DNA of 64,000 bases from Streptomyces profundus (lineage in GTDB: Bacteria > Actinomycetota > Actinomycetes > Streptomycetales > Streptomycetaceae). A program made the translations under genes and the position numbers. Where the stretch lies: contig NZ_CP082362.1 in NCBI RefSeq assembly GCF_020740535.1, forward strand, positions 1,054,001 to 1,118,000. The letters are read 5' to 3'. How positions within the stretch are numbered: the first letter of the stretch is position 1; each line of letters begins with the position of its first letter. A model generated the notes under the pieces. That model made no database searches, had not been told where the DNA came from, and saw only the letters and a list, made by a program, of their open reading frames with translations. Shown in pieces: positions 18,468 through 26,746 of this stretch.

Positions 18468-18487
18468 GACCTGATAGAACGTCGGCC

Positions 18488-18976
18488 ATGGGTGAGAGAA
18501 CCAACACGCTGTTTTCCCCGCAGGTGATCGACCAGTGGGCGGGGCTCGGCATCGATCTGCCGGCCTTGTTCTCGGCCGGTGATCTGGGGTCACGGATGGG
18601 CCTCGTGGTGCTGGAGGCCGCTCCCGAGCGCGTCGTGGGCACGCTGCCGGTGGCGGGCAACACCCAGCCGTACGGCCTGCTGCACGGTGGCGCCTCCGCG
18701 GTGCTGGCGGAGACGCTGGGCTCCGTCGCCGCGATGCTGCACGGCGGCCCCAACAAGGTGGCGATGGGAGTCGATCTCAACTGCACCCACCACCGGCCGG
18801 TGCGTGCCGGCCTGATCACCGGAGTCGCCACCCCGGTGCACGCGGGGCGCACCTCGGCGAGCTACGAGATCGTGATCTCCGACGAGCAGGAGAAGCGCGT
18901 CTGCACCGCCCGGCTGACCTGCGCACTGCGGCCAGCCGCCCAACAGAACGCGGCGGGCTCGCCTGCGGCGAGCTGA
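18488..18976 (+). CDS. Hotdog-fold thioesterase (PaaI family)
   Basis: 162 residues from ATG 18488; the longer in-frame extension overlaps the molybdoprotein gene and is not used. The hotdog core has the family's NTQPYGLLHGGASAVLAETLGS motif (His-Gly-Gly on the central helix) and a VGVDLNCTHHRP-like strand, here MGVDLNCTHHRPV. These enzymes hydrolyse aryl- or acyl-CoA thioesters in the cytoplasm. It lies 20 nt after the FdhF/YdeP stop on the same strand and is probably co-transcribed with it, though no functional link is obvious. Confidence 0.88.
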   Translation: MGERTNTLFSPQVIDQWAGLGIDLPALFSAGDLGSRMGLVVLEAAPERVVGTLPVAGNTQPYGLLHGGASAVLAETLGSVAAMLHGGPNKVAMGVDLNCTHHRPVRAGLITGVATPVHAGRTSASYEIVISDEQEKRVCTARLTCALRPAAQQNAAGSPAAS

Positions 18977-19055
18977 GCGGAGCGCCTACGCCGGGCGCCT
19001 ACGCGGCGCGGCGCACGCCCCGAACGGTGCGGGCTGGCCGCGTGGGCGCGGCGCC

Positions 19056-19257
19056 CTAGGGTGCGTCGTTTGGATCTTCGTGGATAGCGAGCGGCGTCAG
19101 ATGCGGTGCATCGCAAGGCGCCGGATCGCAGCTCGTACTTGGTCGTACTCGCGCGATTCGGTAACGCAGCGAGGTTCCCCCAGGCCCTTGAGGGCCTGGG
19201 AGGTGCCCCCATCCGCTGTCGTCGCGAGCCCGCGAAGATCCAAACGACGTGCCCTAG
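19056..19257. mobile_element. MITE-like element with 25-bp terminal inverted repeats
   Basis: The ends 19056-19080 and 19233-19257 are inverted repeats of 25 nt matching at 23 positions (core CGTCGTTTGGATCTTCG), with CTAG at both tips. The 202-bp body holds no gene. It has an internal hairpin (arms 19179-19188 and 19191-19200). CTAG is rare in streptomycete DNA and is a preferred target of IS630- and some IS5-type elements. I infer a non-autonomous element moved by a transposase encoded elsewhere; no transposase gene is in the window. Confidence 0.65.
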
Positions 19258-19625
19258 CCGGGCAGGCCGAACGGCGCGGCCCGAACGGCGGGTTGGCCAC
19301 GCACGCGCGGCGGCGGCCAGCGCCCCGACGAAACCGAGCCACGAGGGAACGGGCGACGGGCCGAACGGCGCGGCCCGACAACCGCGTTGGCCATGCCTGC
19401 GCGGCGGCGGTCAGCGACGCGGCGGAAACGAGCCGAGGCAGACCAGGTACGGCAAGACCCCGGTGACCAGCCAACCGTGACGAACGGCGCGAGCCGACAA
19501 CGGGGTTGGCCACACACGCACGGCGGCGAAACCAAGCCCCGAGCCGCGAGGGAGCGGGCGACGGGCGACGGGCCGAACAGCAGGTTGGCCACGCCTGCGC
19601 GGCGGGTGGTGGTGGGCGAACGGGG
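19258..19625. repeat. Degenerate ~80-120 bp intergenic repeats
   Basis: Four imperfect direct copies of a unit with the landmarks GAACGGCG, GTTGGCCACGC and GCGCGGCGG, near 19266-19313, 19361-19412, 19481-19528 and 19571-19605. A weaker fifth copy, before the MITE-like element, is at 19019-19053. The 665-base stretch 18977-19641 has no convincing gene: frames are open on both strands only because of high GC. It separates two convergent genes. Confidence 0.55.
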
Positions 19626-19641
19626 TCGGGGGGGCCGGGGG

Positions 19642-19866
19642 TCAGATGGGTTGGCGGGCGTACAGTTCCAGGCGACCGCAGCCGGTGCAGCGCCAGGCCT
19701 CGATCTCCCAGCGCTGTTTGCCCAGCCGCCGTGCCCCGCCCATCGGGCCGCGGCGCAACGGGCCGGCGATCCAGCGCGCGTAGCCCTGGGAGCTCTGCCC
19801 GCTGTCCTCGACGAATCCCTCTTCCTGCTGGTTGCTTCCGCAGCGCGGACAGGTGAAGTCGCTCAT
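19642..19866 (-). CDS. Small zinc-ribbon protein
   Basis: 74 residues with two Cys pairs, C6-x2-C9 and C60-x2-C63, that can hold one zinc ion. The stretch between them is polar and basic. Proteins of this kind may bind nucleic acid or partner proteins; no specific role is known. The gene lies 111 nt downstream of the liv operon terminator side on the same strand. Confidence 0.75.
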   Translation of the reverse strand: MSDFTCPRCGSNQQEEGFVEDSGQSSQGYARWIAGPLRRGPMGGARRLGKQRWEIEAWRCTGCGRLELYARQPI

Positions 19867-19924
19867 GCCGGGAGCCTAGTGCCGCGTCGGGCTCGCCCGG
19901 CACGGCCCCGGCCCGTCAGACGGT

Positions 19925-19954
19925 GACGGCGGCGGGCCTGAGCCCGCCGCCGTC
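19925..19954 (-). terminator. Terminator of the liv operon
   Basis: Perfect 13-bp GC stem (19925-19937 with 19942-19954) and a CTGA loop, 24 nt past the livF stop codon. Confidence 0.85.
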
Positions 19955-19977
19955 TCCGTCGTTCGCCTCGGGTGGCG

Positions 19978-20754
19978 TTACTCGACGACCTCGCCCAGAT
20001 AGGCGGCGCGCACCCTCGGGTCGGAGAGCAGCGCCGGGGCGCGGTCGGACATCACCACGGCTCCCGTCTCCAACACATAGCCGTGGTCGGCCAGTTGCAG
20101 CGCCTGCGAGGCGTTCTGCTCCACCAGGAGCAGCGTGGTGCCCTGCTCGTTGATCTCCCGCAGGATCTCGAAGATCTGCTGGACGATCAGCGGTGCGAGA
20201 CCCATGGACGGCTCGTCCAGCAGCAGCAGTTCCGGCTTGCCCATCAGCGCGCGGCCGATCGCGAGCATCTGCTGCTCACCGCCGGAGAGTGTGCCGGCGA
20301 TCTGCTTGCGCCGCTGGGCGAGCACCGGGAAGAGGGTGAACACCCGGTCCAGGTCGGCCGGGTCGGGCCGACGCAGCCGGTAGGCGCCCATCTTGAGGTT
20401 CTCCAGGATGGACATCCGGGCGAACACCCGTCGTCCCTCCGGGACATGCCCGATGCCGAACTGGACCAGCTCATGGGACTTGATGCCGTCCACCCGCTCG
20501 CCGCGCAGCAGCACGGCGCCGGACCTGGGCGCCAACATGCCGGAGGCGGCCTTGAGCGTGGTGGACTTGCCGGCGCCGTTGGCGCCGAGCAGCGCGACCA
20601 CCTGCCCCTCGGGGACGGACAGGCTGATGCCCTTGAGCGCCTCGATGGCGCCGTAGAAGACGCGCAGATCGCGCAGTTCCAGGAGCGGGGTGGTGCCGTC
20701 ACCGGCCGCCGCCTCCGCGTCGGGGCGCTGTTCCTGGTCCGCTGTCGTGCTCAT
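19978..20754 (-). CDS. livF: Branched-chain amino acid ABC transporter, ATPase LivF
   Basis: 258 residues. One of two ATPases powering uptake of Leu/Ile/Val or related amino acids. Walker A GANGAGKS at residues 57-64, signature LSGGEQQMLAIGRAL, Walker B LLLLDEPSMGLAP. The RVFYGAIEALKGISL opening is typical of LivF. Last gene of livJ-H-M-G-F; its ATG overlaps the end of livG by 4 nt, indicating translational coupling. Confidence 0.96.
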   Translation of the reverse strand: MSTTADQEQRPDAEAAAGDGTTPLLELRDLRVFYGAIEALKGISLSVPEGQVVALLGANGAGKSTTLKAASGMLAPRSGAVLLRGERVDGIKSHELVQFGIGHVPEGRRVFARMSILENLKMGAYRLRRPDPADLDRVFTLFPVLAQRRKQIAGTLSGGEQQMLAIGRALMGKPELLLLDEPSMGLAPLIVQQIFEILREINEQGTTLLLVEQNASQALQLADHGYVLETGAVVMSDRAPALLSDPRVRAAYLGEVVE

Positions 20755-21890
20755 TCGCGCTCCTTCTGGCCGCCGGTGCCGGAGGACCGGTCCTCCGCAC
20801 CCGCGCTCTCCTCGGTCTGCGAACCGGCCTCCGAGTCGTCCGCCGCGTCAGCCCCGGCCCCGGCCTTGACCTCGGCCTCTACTTCGGCCTCCGCCTCGGC
20901 CTCGGCTTCCGCTTCCGCCTGTACCCGGGCGGCCTCGGCGTGTTCGGCCTGCTCAGCGACCATCTCGACGACGGCGTCGCTCTCCTCGTCCCCCGAGACG
21001 CCGAGGTAGGCCTCGATCACCGCCGGGTCCTGCTGCACCTGGGCCGGTGTCCCCTCGGCGATCTTCTTGCCGAAGTTCAGCACCGCGACCCGGTCGGCCA
21101 CCGACATCACCAGCCGCATATCGTGCTCGATCAGCAGCACGCTGATGTCCAGATCGGTGTTGATCCGCCGGATCAACCGTTCCAGGTCGTGCTTCTCGGT
21201 CGGGTTGGTGCCGGCCGCCGGCTCGTCCAGCAGCAGCAGTTCGGGCTCGGTGCCCAGCGCCCTGGCGATCTCCAGTCGACGCTGCTCGCCGTAGCTGAGC
21301 GAGGACGCCAACTCGTTGATCCGGCTTTCGAGGCCGACGAAGGAGAGCACCTCGTGGGCCCTGCGGTCGCTCTCCCGCTCGTCCCTGCGCGCGTTGGGCA
21401 GGCCCAGCATGATGGAGATCGGATCCGTCTTCTGCCGGGTCTCGATCGCGATCTTGACGTTCTCCAACACGGTGAGCGCGCCGAACAGCCGGATGTTCTG
21501 GAACGTCCTGGCCACCCCGAGGCGGCTCACCTTGTGCGGCTTGCGACCGCGCAGCTCGTGGGTTCCGTCACCGCCGGACCGGAAGAGGTTTCCCAGCGCC
21601 GCGAGGGGGCCGCTCGCGCCGCCCCCCTCGGCGCCGCGCAGGTTCCGGGGGCGGAAGGTGATCTTGCCTTCCTGTGGCACATACGCGCCGGTCAGCGAGT
21701 TGAACAGGGACGTCTTGCCGGCCCCGTTGGGGCCGATGACGGCCAGGATCTCGCCCCTGCCCACCCGCAGTTCGACGTTGTTGAGGCTGGTGAGCCCGCC
21801 GAACCGCAGGGTCACACCGGTGGCGTGCAGCACGTCGGCCGACGCGTCCTCGGGCTGGTCCCGCTTCGTGAGGCTCGGTGTGGTCTTCAT
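20751..21890 (-). CDS. livG: Branched-chain amino acid ABC transporter, ATPase LivG, with acidic tail
   Basis: 379 residues, over 100 longer than typical LivG. The ATPase domain (residues ~20-290) has Walker A GPNGAGKTS, the LSYGEQRRLEIARAL signature, LLLLDEPAAGTNP and a LivG-type AYLG end. An insertion of about 25 residues (RGAEGGGASGPLAALGNLFRS region) sits between early strands. The last ~85 residues are a Glu/Ala repeat (AEAEAEAEVEAEV) and Ser/Asp/Glu tail with no known role, of a kind seen in several proteins of this genome. Overlaps livM by 4 nt. Confidence 0.95.
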   Translation of the reverse strand: MKTTPSLTKRDQPEDASADVLHATGVTLRFGGLTSLNNVELRVGRGEILAVIGPNGAGKTSLFNSLTGAYVPQEGKITFRPRNLRGAEGGGASGPLAALGNLFRSGGDGTHELRGRKPHKVSRLGVARTFQNIRLFGALTVLENVKIAIETRQKTDPISIMLGLPNARRDERESDRRAHEVLSFVGLESRINELASSLSYGEQRRLEIARALGTEPELLLLDEPAAGTNPTEKHDLERLIRRINTDLDISVLLIEHDMRLVMSVADRVAVLNFGKKIAEGTPAQVQQDPAVIEAYLGVSGDEESDAVVEMVAEQAEHAEAARVQAEAEAEAEAEAEVEAEVKAGAGADAADDSEAGSQTEESAGAEDRSSGTGGQKERE

Positions 21891-23269
21891 CCCTGTGCTC
21901 CTCCCGGCTGCGCGCCCAGCCCGTCGGCCGAGCTCACGCCCTCCTGGGACATCTGTAGCTCACGCTGTCTACGGCGCGACGGCCACAGGCCCTGCGGCCG
22001 GTAGATCATCATGACCACCAGCAGCCCGCCCAGATACATGTAGCGGTCCTGCGCGTCCACGGTGTCCCGCAGGTACTCGGGGAGCCACACCAGGATCGCG
22101 GTGCCCAGCAGCACGCCGGGCAGGGAACCCATCCCGCCGAAGACCACATAGGAGAGGGCCAGCACGGACAACAGCACCAGGAACATCTCGGAGTTGATGA
22201 AGCCGAGCTTGCTCGCGTAGATCACGCCGGCGATGCCGGAGGTGGAGGCGCCGATGGCGAAGGCCAGCAGCTTGAAGCGGACGGTGTCCACGCCGGTGGC
22301 GGCGGCGGCCACCTCGTCCTCCCTGATGGCCGTCCAGGCCCGGCCGACGCGGGAGTGCTCCAGCCGGATGAACAGGAACAGCACCACGACGACGAAGCCG
22401 AGTTGCAGCCAGTAGTAGGGCGCCGGGTCGAGGCCCCACTCGTAGGACCAGAAACCCAGGTCGATCGAGAAGCGGTCGGGAGAGGCGCCGCGCGGGCCGC
22501 CGGTGAACTCCGTCCAGTTCTTGGCGGTGAGGTAGACGATCTCGTGGAATCCCAGCGTGACGATCGCCAGATAGTCACCGCGTAGCCGGAGCGTGGGCGC
22601 GCCCAGCAGAACGCCGGCTATCAGACAGGTGATGACGGCGACCGGCATCACCACGAAGTTGTTCAGCTCGACCGGTGGGTCGACCGGCAGACCACCCGTC
22701 CAGAACGCGGCGCTATAGGCACCGATGGCGAAGAACGCGATAAAGCCGAGGTCCAGCATTCCGGCCCAGCCGACCACCACATTCAAACCGATGGCGACCA
22801 GGACGAACATGCCGATCTGGTCCACCATCACCTGCTGCCAGAAGGTGGAGACCAGCAGCGGCAACGCGATCAGCAGGCCGAGCAGCGCCGCCATCCCGCC
22901 CCAGCGGTAATACCGGCCGGTACGAACGGTCTTGGAGACCTTTCGCCCCTGCGCGACCACCGGGCTTCGGTCCCACACCCCGGTGCGGAACTTGACGACA
23001 AGGGCACTGGCCCAGTCGCGCAGGAACTCCCGCACCAACCAGATGGCCAGGAAGATCCCGACCCAGACCCATATACCGGTCCCGGTGAAGTTCTCCTTGA
23101 GCGCGTAGAACAGATCGCCACGCACTCCCTGTTCGCCGGTGACCTGGGCCAACACCACCGCCGTCACCATCATGGCGAACAGCCGCTTCCAACGAGGCTG
23201 TTGGTACCAGGCGCCCTTTCTCAGCCGGGCTGCCGACGGCGTCGCCGCCTCCGTGGCTGACTGGCTCAT
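21887..23269 (-). CDS. livM: Branched-chain amino acid ABC transporter, permease LivM
   Basis: 460 residues, polytopic inner-membrane permease with about ten hydrophobic segments. The conserved LivM region starts near residue 145 (IGLNVVVGWAGMLDLGFIAFFAIGAY) and continues to the cytoplasmic EAA-like loop (RVGRAWTAIREDEVAAAATGVD) and the closing LVVMMIYRPQGLWPSRRR. The N-terminal 120 residues add two extra hydrophobic stretches, usual for actinobacterial LivM. Overlaps livH by 4 nt. Confidence 0.95.
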   Translation of the reverse strand: MSQSATEAATPSAARLRKGAWYQQPRWKRLFAMMVTAVVLAQVTGEQGVRGDLFYALKENFTGTGIWVWVGIFLAIWLVREFLRDWASALVVKFRTGVWDRSPVVAQGRKVSKTVRTGRYYRWGGMAALLGLLIALPLLVSTFWQQVMVDQIGMFVLVAIGLNVVVGWAGMLDLGFIAFFAIGAYSAAFWTGGLPVDPPVELNNFVVMPVAVITCLIAGVLLGAPTLRLRGDYLAIVTLGFHEIVYLTAKNWTEFTGGPRGASPDRFSIDLGFWSYEWGLDPAPYYWLQLGFVVVVLFLFIRLEHSRVGRAWTAIREDEVAAAATGVDTVRFKLLAFAIGASTSGIAGVIYASKLGFINSEMFLVLLSVLALSYVVFGGMGSLPGVLLGTAILVWLPEYLRDTVDAQDRYMYLGGLLVVMMIYRPQGLWPSRRRQRELQMSQEGVSSADGLGAQPGGAQG

Positions 23270-24189
23270 GCTGTCCTCCCCACACGCTCGCCGAGCAGTC
23301 CGGTCGGCCGGAACATCAACACCAGGACCAGGACCGCGAAGGCGCCCACATAGCGCCAGGCGTCGCTCCAGATCTCCACCGTGAACGCCTCGACCACGCC
23401 CAGCAGCAGGCCGCCGAGCACGGCGCCCCGGACGTTGCCGATGCCGCCGAGCACGGCCGCGGCGAAGGCGGTGATACCGGGCAGGAAGCCCATCGTGTAC
23501 TCGACCTGCAGGTTGGTGCCGAAGAGGAAGCCGGCGACGCCGCCGAGCAGGCCGCCGAGCACGAAGGTCCTGGAGACCACCTTGTCGATGTTCACGCCCA
23601 TCAGCGCCGCCACCTCGGGATCCTGGGCGACGGCCCTGATCCCGGAGCCCAGCTTGGTGCGGTTCACGACCTGGTCGACGCCGGCGAGCATCACCACGGC
23701 GGCGGAGACGATCAGCAGCTGAGTGACGCTGACCGTGGTGCCGAAGACCGTGAACACGGTCTTGTTCTCGTACATGCTCGGCATCGCGAGGGGATAGCGG
23801 CCGAAGAGCTTGCCCGCCAGGTTGTAGAGGAAGAAGGACGCGCCGATGGCCGTGATCAGAAAGACCAGGCGCGGCGCGTTCCGTCTCCGCAGCGGTTTGT
23901 AGGCGGCCTTCTCAAGACCGAAGGCGATCACGCCGCCGAGCAGTGCTCCGGCACACATACCGAGCAGGACATAGAACACCGACTGGAAGCCAGACGGATC
24001 GGCCACCGGTTCGACGATGGTCAGTGCGATAACGCCCCCGAAACCACCGGCCATAAAGACTTCGCTGTGCGCGAAGTTGAGCAGTTGCAACACGCCGTAA
24101 ACCAGCGTGTACCCAATGGCGATGACGGCGTAGAGCGAGCCGAGCACCAAGCCCAGGACAAGAACGTCCCAGATATCGGAAAGGGACAT
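23266..24189 (-). CDS. livH: Branched-chain amino acid ABC transporter, permease LivH
   Basis: 307 residues with eight or so membrane segments. Family marks: YAVIAIGYTLVYGVLQLLNFAHSEVFM near the N-terminus, GSGIRAVAQDPEVAALMGVNIDKV (the cytoplasmic coupling loop), and the FRPTGLLGERV end. First permease gene of the operon, 93 nt after livJ with a strong hairpin between them. Confidence 0.95.
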   Translation of the reverse strand: MSLSDIWDVLVLGLVLGSLYAVIAIGYTLVYGVLQLLNFAHSEVFMAGGFGGVIALTIVEPVADPSGFQSVFYVLLGMCAGALLGGVIAFGLEKAAYKPLRRRNAPRLVFLITAIGASFFLYNLAGKLFGRYPLAMPSMYENKTVFTVFGTTVSVTQLLIVSAAVVMLAGVDQVVNRTKLGSGIRAVAQDPEVAALMGVNIDKVVSRTFVLGGLLGGVAGFLFGTNLQVEYTMGFLPGITAFAAAVLGGIGNVRGAVLGGLLLGVVEAFTVEIWSDAWRYVGAFAVLVLVLMFRPTGLLGERVGRTA

Positions 24190-24229
24190 GGACGAAACTT
24201 CCTTGTGGGGACGAGCGGCAGGGAATTAC

Positions 24230-24273
24230 AGGTCCGGTGAGGCGTGACGTTTTGTCAGCGCCCCACCGGACCT
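24230..24273 (-). terminator. Hairpin between livJ and livH (attenuator or mRNA-stability element)
   Basis: Outer stem of 10 bp (24230-24239 with 24264-24273) continuing through an inner stem with one bulge to a GTTTT loop. It lies between the binding-protein gene and the permease genes. In ABC operons such hairpins usually let the binding protein be made in excess by partial termination or by protecting the livJ message. Confidence 0.7.
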
Positions 24274-24282
24274 CACGAAATG

Positions 24283-25464
24283 TCAGCCGCCGACCAGCTC
24301 TTCGACCGCGCCCACATAACCGCGCACGCCGTCCTGAACCTGGTAGAGGAAGATCGCCTCGTTGTTGAACTCGCCGGTCTCCGTGAAGGAGAAGGTCTTC
24401 GTCAGACCCTCGTACTCGACCCCCGCCAGGGCCTCGTACACGGACTGCCGGTTCACATCCCCGTCCAGCTCGGCGATGGTCTGGATGATCATGCTGGTGA
24501 CGTCGTAGCTCTCGGCCGAGTAGGTGCCGGGGGCCTTGTTGAACTCCGCCTGATAGCGCTCCGCGAAGTCCGCCGTGGCGTCCTCGGCGGTGGCCTCGGT
24601 GCACGGGCAGGTCAGGTACCAGTCCTCGACCGCGCCGCCGGCCAGGTTGATCAGCTCGTCGTCGTTGGAGCCGTCACCCGAGATGCCGATGCCGTCGAAG
24701 CCGGACTCGCTGAGCCGGGTGGCGAACGGCGCGAGCGCCTCGTAGTAACCCGCGTAGATCAGCGCGTCCACACCCGCGGTCGTGACCGTACGGGCGGCGC
24801 CGCCGTAGTCGACCGTGTCGGCCGGCACGCTCTCCCGCTGGGCTTCGAGACCGGCGTTGGCCAGCTCCTCCATGGCGACGTCCGCGAGGCCCTCGCCGTA
24901 CGGCGTGACGTCGTCGATCACCATGACGCTGTTCACGCCGTCCTGCTCGGCCAGGAAGTCGGCCATGGCCTTGCCCTGGGCGTTGTCGTTGGGCACGGCG
25001 CGCAGGAAGGTCGGGAAGCCGGCCTCGGTCAGCGCCGGGTCGGTGGCCGAGGAGGAGACCGCGGCGAGCCCGGCCTGCCCGTAGAGCGGGGCGGACACAT
25101 GCGTCGGACCCGAGAAGGCGGGGCCGACGACGGCCATCACGCTCTGGTCGTCGATGGCCGACTGCGCGGCCGAGGTGGCCTGACCCTCGGCGCCCTGGTC
25201 GTCCGCCGGGACATACTCGATGGTGAAGTCGTACTCGTCGTTCTCGTTGGCCTCATTGATGGCAAGCTGCACGCCGTTTTGCATGTTCTCGCCCAGCGCG
25301 ACATTCTGCCCGGAGAGCGGTCCCTGGTAGGCGATCTTGTAGGTTTCACCGCCGCCACCGCCGCTGCCGCCGCCGCCTTCGTCATCATCGCTTCCACAAC
25401 CGGTAAGCAGCAGGGCACCGGCAGCCACCGGTATCGCCAGTCGCACGATGGATTTGTTGAGCAC
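24283..25464 (-). CDS. livJ: Branched-chain amino acid ABC transporter, substrate-binding lipoprotein LivJ-type
   Basis: GTG at 25464 gives 393 residues with a lipoprotein signal (LLLTGCGS, lipidated C23), likely the start; the upstream ATG at 25581 would add a cysteine-rich stretch unlike the family. A Gly/Asp linker precedes the type I periplasmic binding fold from about residue 40 (YKIAYQGPLSGQNVALGENM) to FSFTETGEFNN near the end. Anchored on the outer face of the membrane, it feeds LivHM. First gene of the operon. Confidence 0.93.
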   Translation of the reverse strand: MLNKSIVRLAIPVAAGALLLTGCGSDDDEGGGGSGGGGGETYKIAYQGPLSGQNVALGENMQNGVQLAINEANENDEYDFTIEYVPADDQGAEGQATSAAQSAIDDQSVMAVVGPAFSGPTHVSAPLYGQAGLAAVSSSATDPALTEAGFPTFLRAVPNDNAQGKAMADFLAEQDGVNSVMVIDDVTPYGEGLADVAMEELANAGLEAQRESVPADTVDYGGAARTVTTAGVDALIYAGYYEALAPFATRLSESGFDGIGISGDGSNDDELINLAGGAVEDWYLTCPCTEATAEDATADFAERYQAEFNKAPGTYSAESYDVTSMIIQTIAELDGDVNRQSVYEALAGVEYEGLTKTFSFTETGEFNNEAIFLYQVQDGVRGYVGAVEELVGG

Positions 25465-25704
25465 TTGGTAAAACCCCCTGGAACGAGCCCAGCCATGTCG
25501 GCACCGCACGACGTCCATGCACCACGCACACTGGTGCGGCGTGCAGCGGAATCTATTGCCCCACAAGCTGCACGAACACACCAGAGCGACAGATGTGATC
25601 GCCTCGTGACCTGCGGCACACGCCGGAAACAGAACACAACTGCCCGGTTAGCGGACGATCCGGACACCTGTCCAGAGGTAGGAGCCGACCAATTTCCATA
25701 AGGG

Positions 25705-25740
25705 CGGCGCACGTCGAGGCTAATGCCCCGGCGTGCGCCG
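25705..25740 (-). terminator. Candidate terminator of the ANTAR regulator gene
   Basis: 9-bp stem (25705-25713 with 25732-25740) around an 18-nt loop, about 60 nt after the regulator's stop. The gap 25465-25800 otherwise holds the livJ leader and promoter region, where I see no confident -35/-10 pair. Confidence 0.45.
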
Positions 25741-25800
25741 TCAAGGGGGCGCAGTTTACGGAGAGTTAACACGAGGGAGCGGGCCAGGATCCCGGTGGGC

Positions 25801-26484
25801 TCACTTCTGCTGCTTCTGCCGCTTCTCCTCCGCGTCCTGGATCACGGCCTCGGCCACCTGGTGCATGGAGAGCCTGCGGTCCATCGAGGTCTTCTGGATC
25901 CAGCGGAAGGCGGCCGGCTCGGTCAGCCCGTACTGGGTCTGGAGCACGCTCTTGGCCCGGTCGACCAGCTTGCGGGTCTCCAGCCGCTGCGCCAGGTCGG
26001 CCACCTCGCCGGCGAGGCTCCGCAGCTGCTGGAAGCGGGAGACGGCGATCTCGATCGCCGGCACCACATCGCTCTTGCTGAACGGCTTCACCAGGTACGC
26101 CATGGCGCCGGCGTCCCTGGCCCGCTCCACCAGATCGCGCTGGGAGAAGGCGGTGAGCATCAGCACGGGCGCGATGTTGTCGGCCGCGATCTTCTCGGCG
26201 GCGGAGATCCCGTCCATCACGGGCATCTTCACGTCGAGGATCACCAGATCCGGGTTGTGCTCACGGGCCAGCTCCACGGCCCGCTCGCCGTCCCCCGCCT
26301 CCCCGACGACGGTGTAGCCCTCCTCCTCCAGCATTTCCTTGAGATCCAGCCGGATCAGCGCCTCGTCCTCGGCGATCACGACGCGGGTGGTGTTGGGCGG
26401 GACGTGGGCGCTGTCCGCGGTGACCGCCTCTTCGGCGGCCTCCGCCGGGATCACGGGCTCGTCAGGGACGTCGGGGGTGCTCAC
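25801..26484 (-). CDS. ANTAR-domain response regulator (PdtaR-like)
   Basis: GTG at 26484 behind GAGGAG gives 227 residues. Residues ~33-150 are a receiver domain: acidic pair in IAEDEAL, phospho-acceptor D84 in LVILDVKMPVMDG, T111 and K133 (LVKPF). Residues ~155-215 are an ANTAR domain (LETRKLVDRAKSVLQTQYGLTEPAAFRWIQKTSM), which binds paired hairpins in RNA and prevents transcription termination. No sensor kinase gene is adjacent; the partner in mycobacteria (PdtaS) is also encoded elsewhere. Targets are unknown. Confidence 0.92.
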   Translation of the reverse strand: MSTPDVPDEPVIPAEAAEEAVTADSAHVPPNTTRVVIAEDEALIRLDLKEMLEEEGYTVVGEAGDGERAVELAREHNPDLVILDVKMPVMDGISAAEKIAADNIAPVLMLTAFSQRDLVERARDAGAMAYLVKPFSKSDVVPAIEIAVSRFQQLRSLAGEVADLAQRLETRKLVDRAKSVLQTQYGLTEPAAFRWIQKTSMDRRLSMHQVAEAVIQDAEEKRQKQQK

Positions 26485-26631
26485 GATGCTCCTCGGTTTT
26501 CCGCACGCTGGGGCACTCATGAGAGTACCCACGGTCTGCCCGTCGGGGCCGCGCGAGCCCACGGAGATCCACCGGGCGGACCTGAGTCGCGGCCGGTCGC
26601 CGAGAGCCGCTAGACTGCCGTGGCGCCGCCA

Positions 26632-26714
26632 GCCGGGTTGGTGGAATGGCATACACGGAGGTCTCAAACACCTCTGCCCGAAAGGGCTTGCGGGTTCGAA
26701 TCCCGCACCCGGCA
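26632..26714 (+). tRNA. tRNA-Leu (anticodon CAA)
   Basis: 83 nt. Acceptor arms GCCGGGT (26632-26638) and ACCCGGC (26707-26713) pair fully with discriminator A at 26714. Anticodon stem GAGGT/ACCTC encloses CTCAAAC with anticodon CAA. A short variable arm (GCCCGAAAGGGC) marks it as a class II Leu tRNA, and the TTCGAAT T-loop is present. CCA is not encoded. A TAGACT -10-like box lies at 26611-26616. It decodes UUG, a rare codon in such GC-rich genomes. Confidence 0.96.
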
Positions 26715-26746
26715 CCCTTTTCCACGCGCGCGCCCGCGCCCTCGGG

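Noticed and set aside
26632..26714. tRNA-Leu as an integration site for a mobile island
   Set aside because: No integrase and no repeat of the tRNA 3' end was seen downstream; the neighbours look like chromosome genes.
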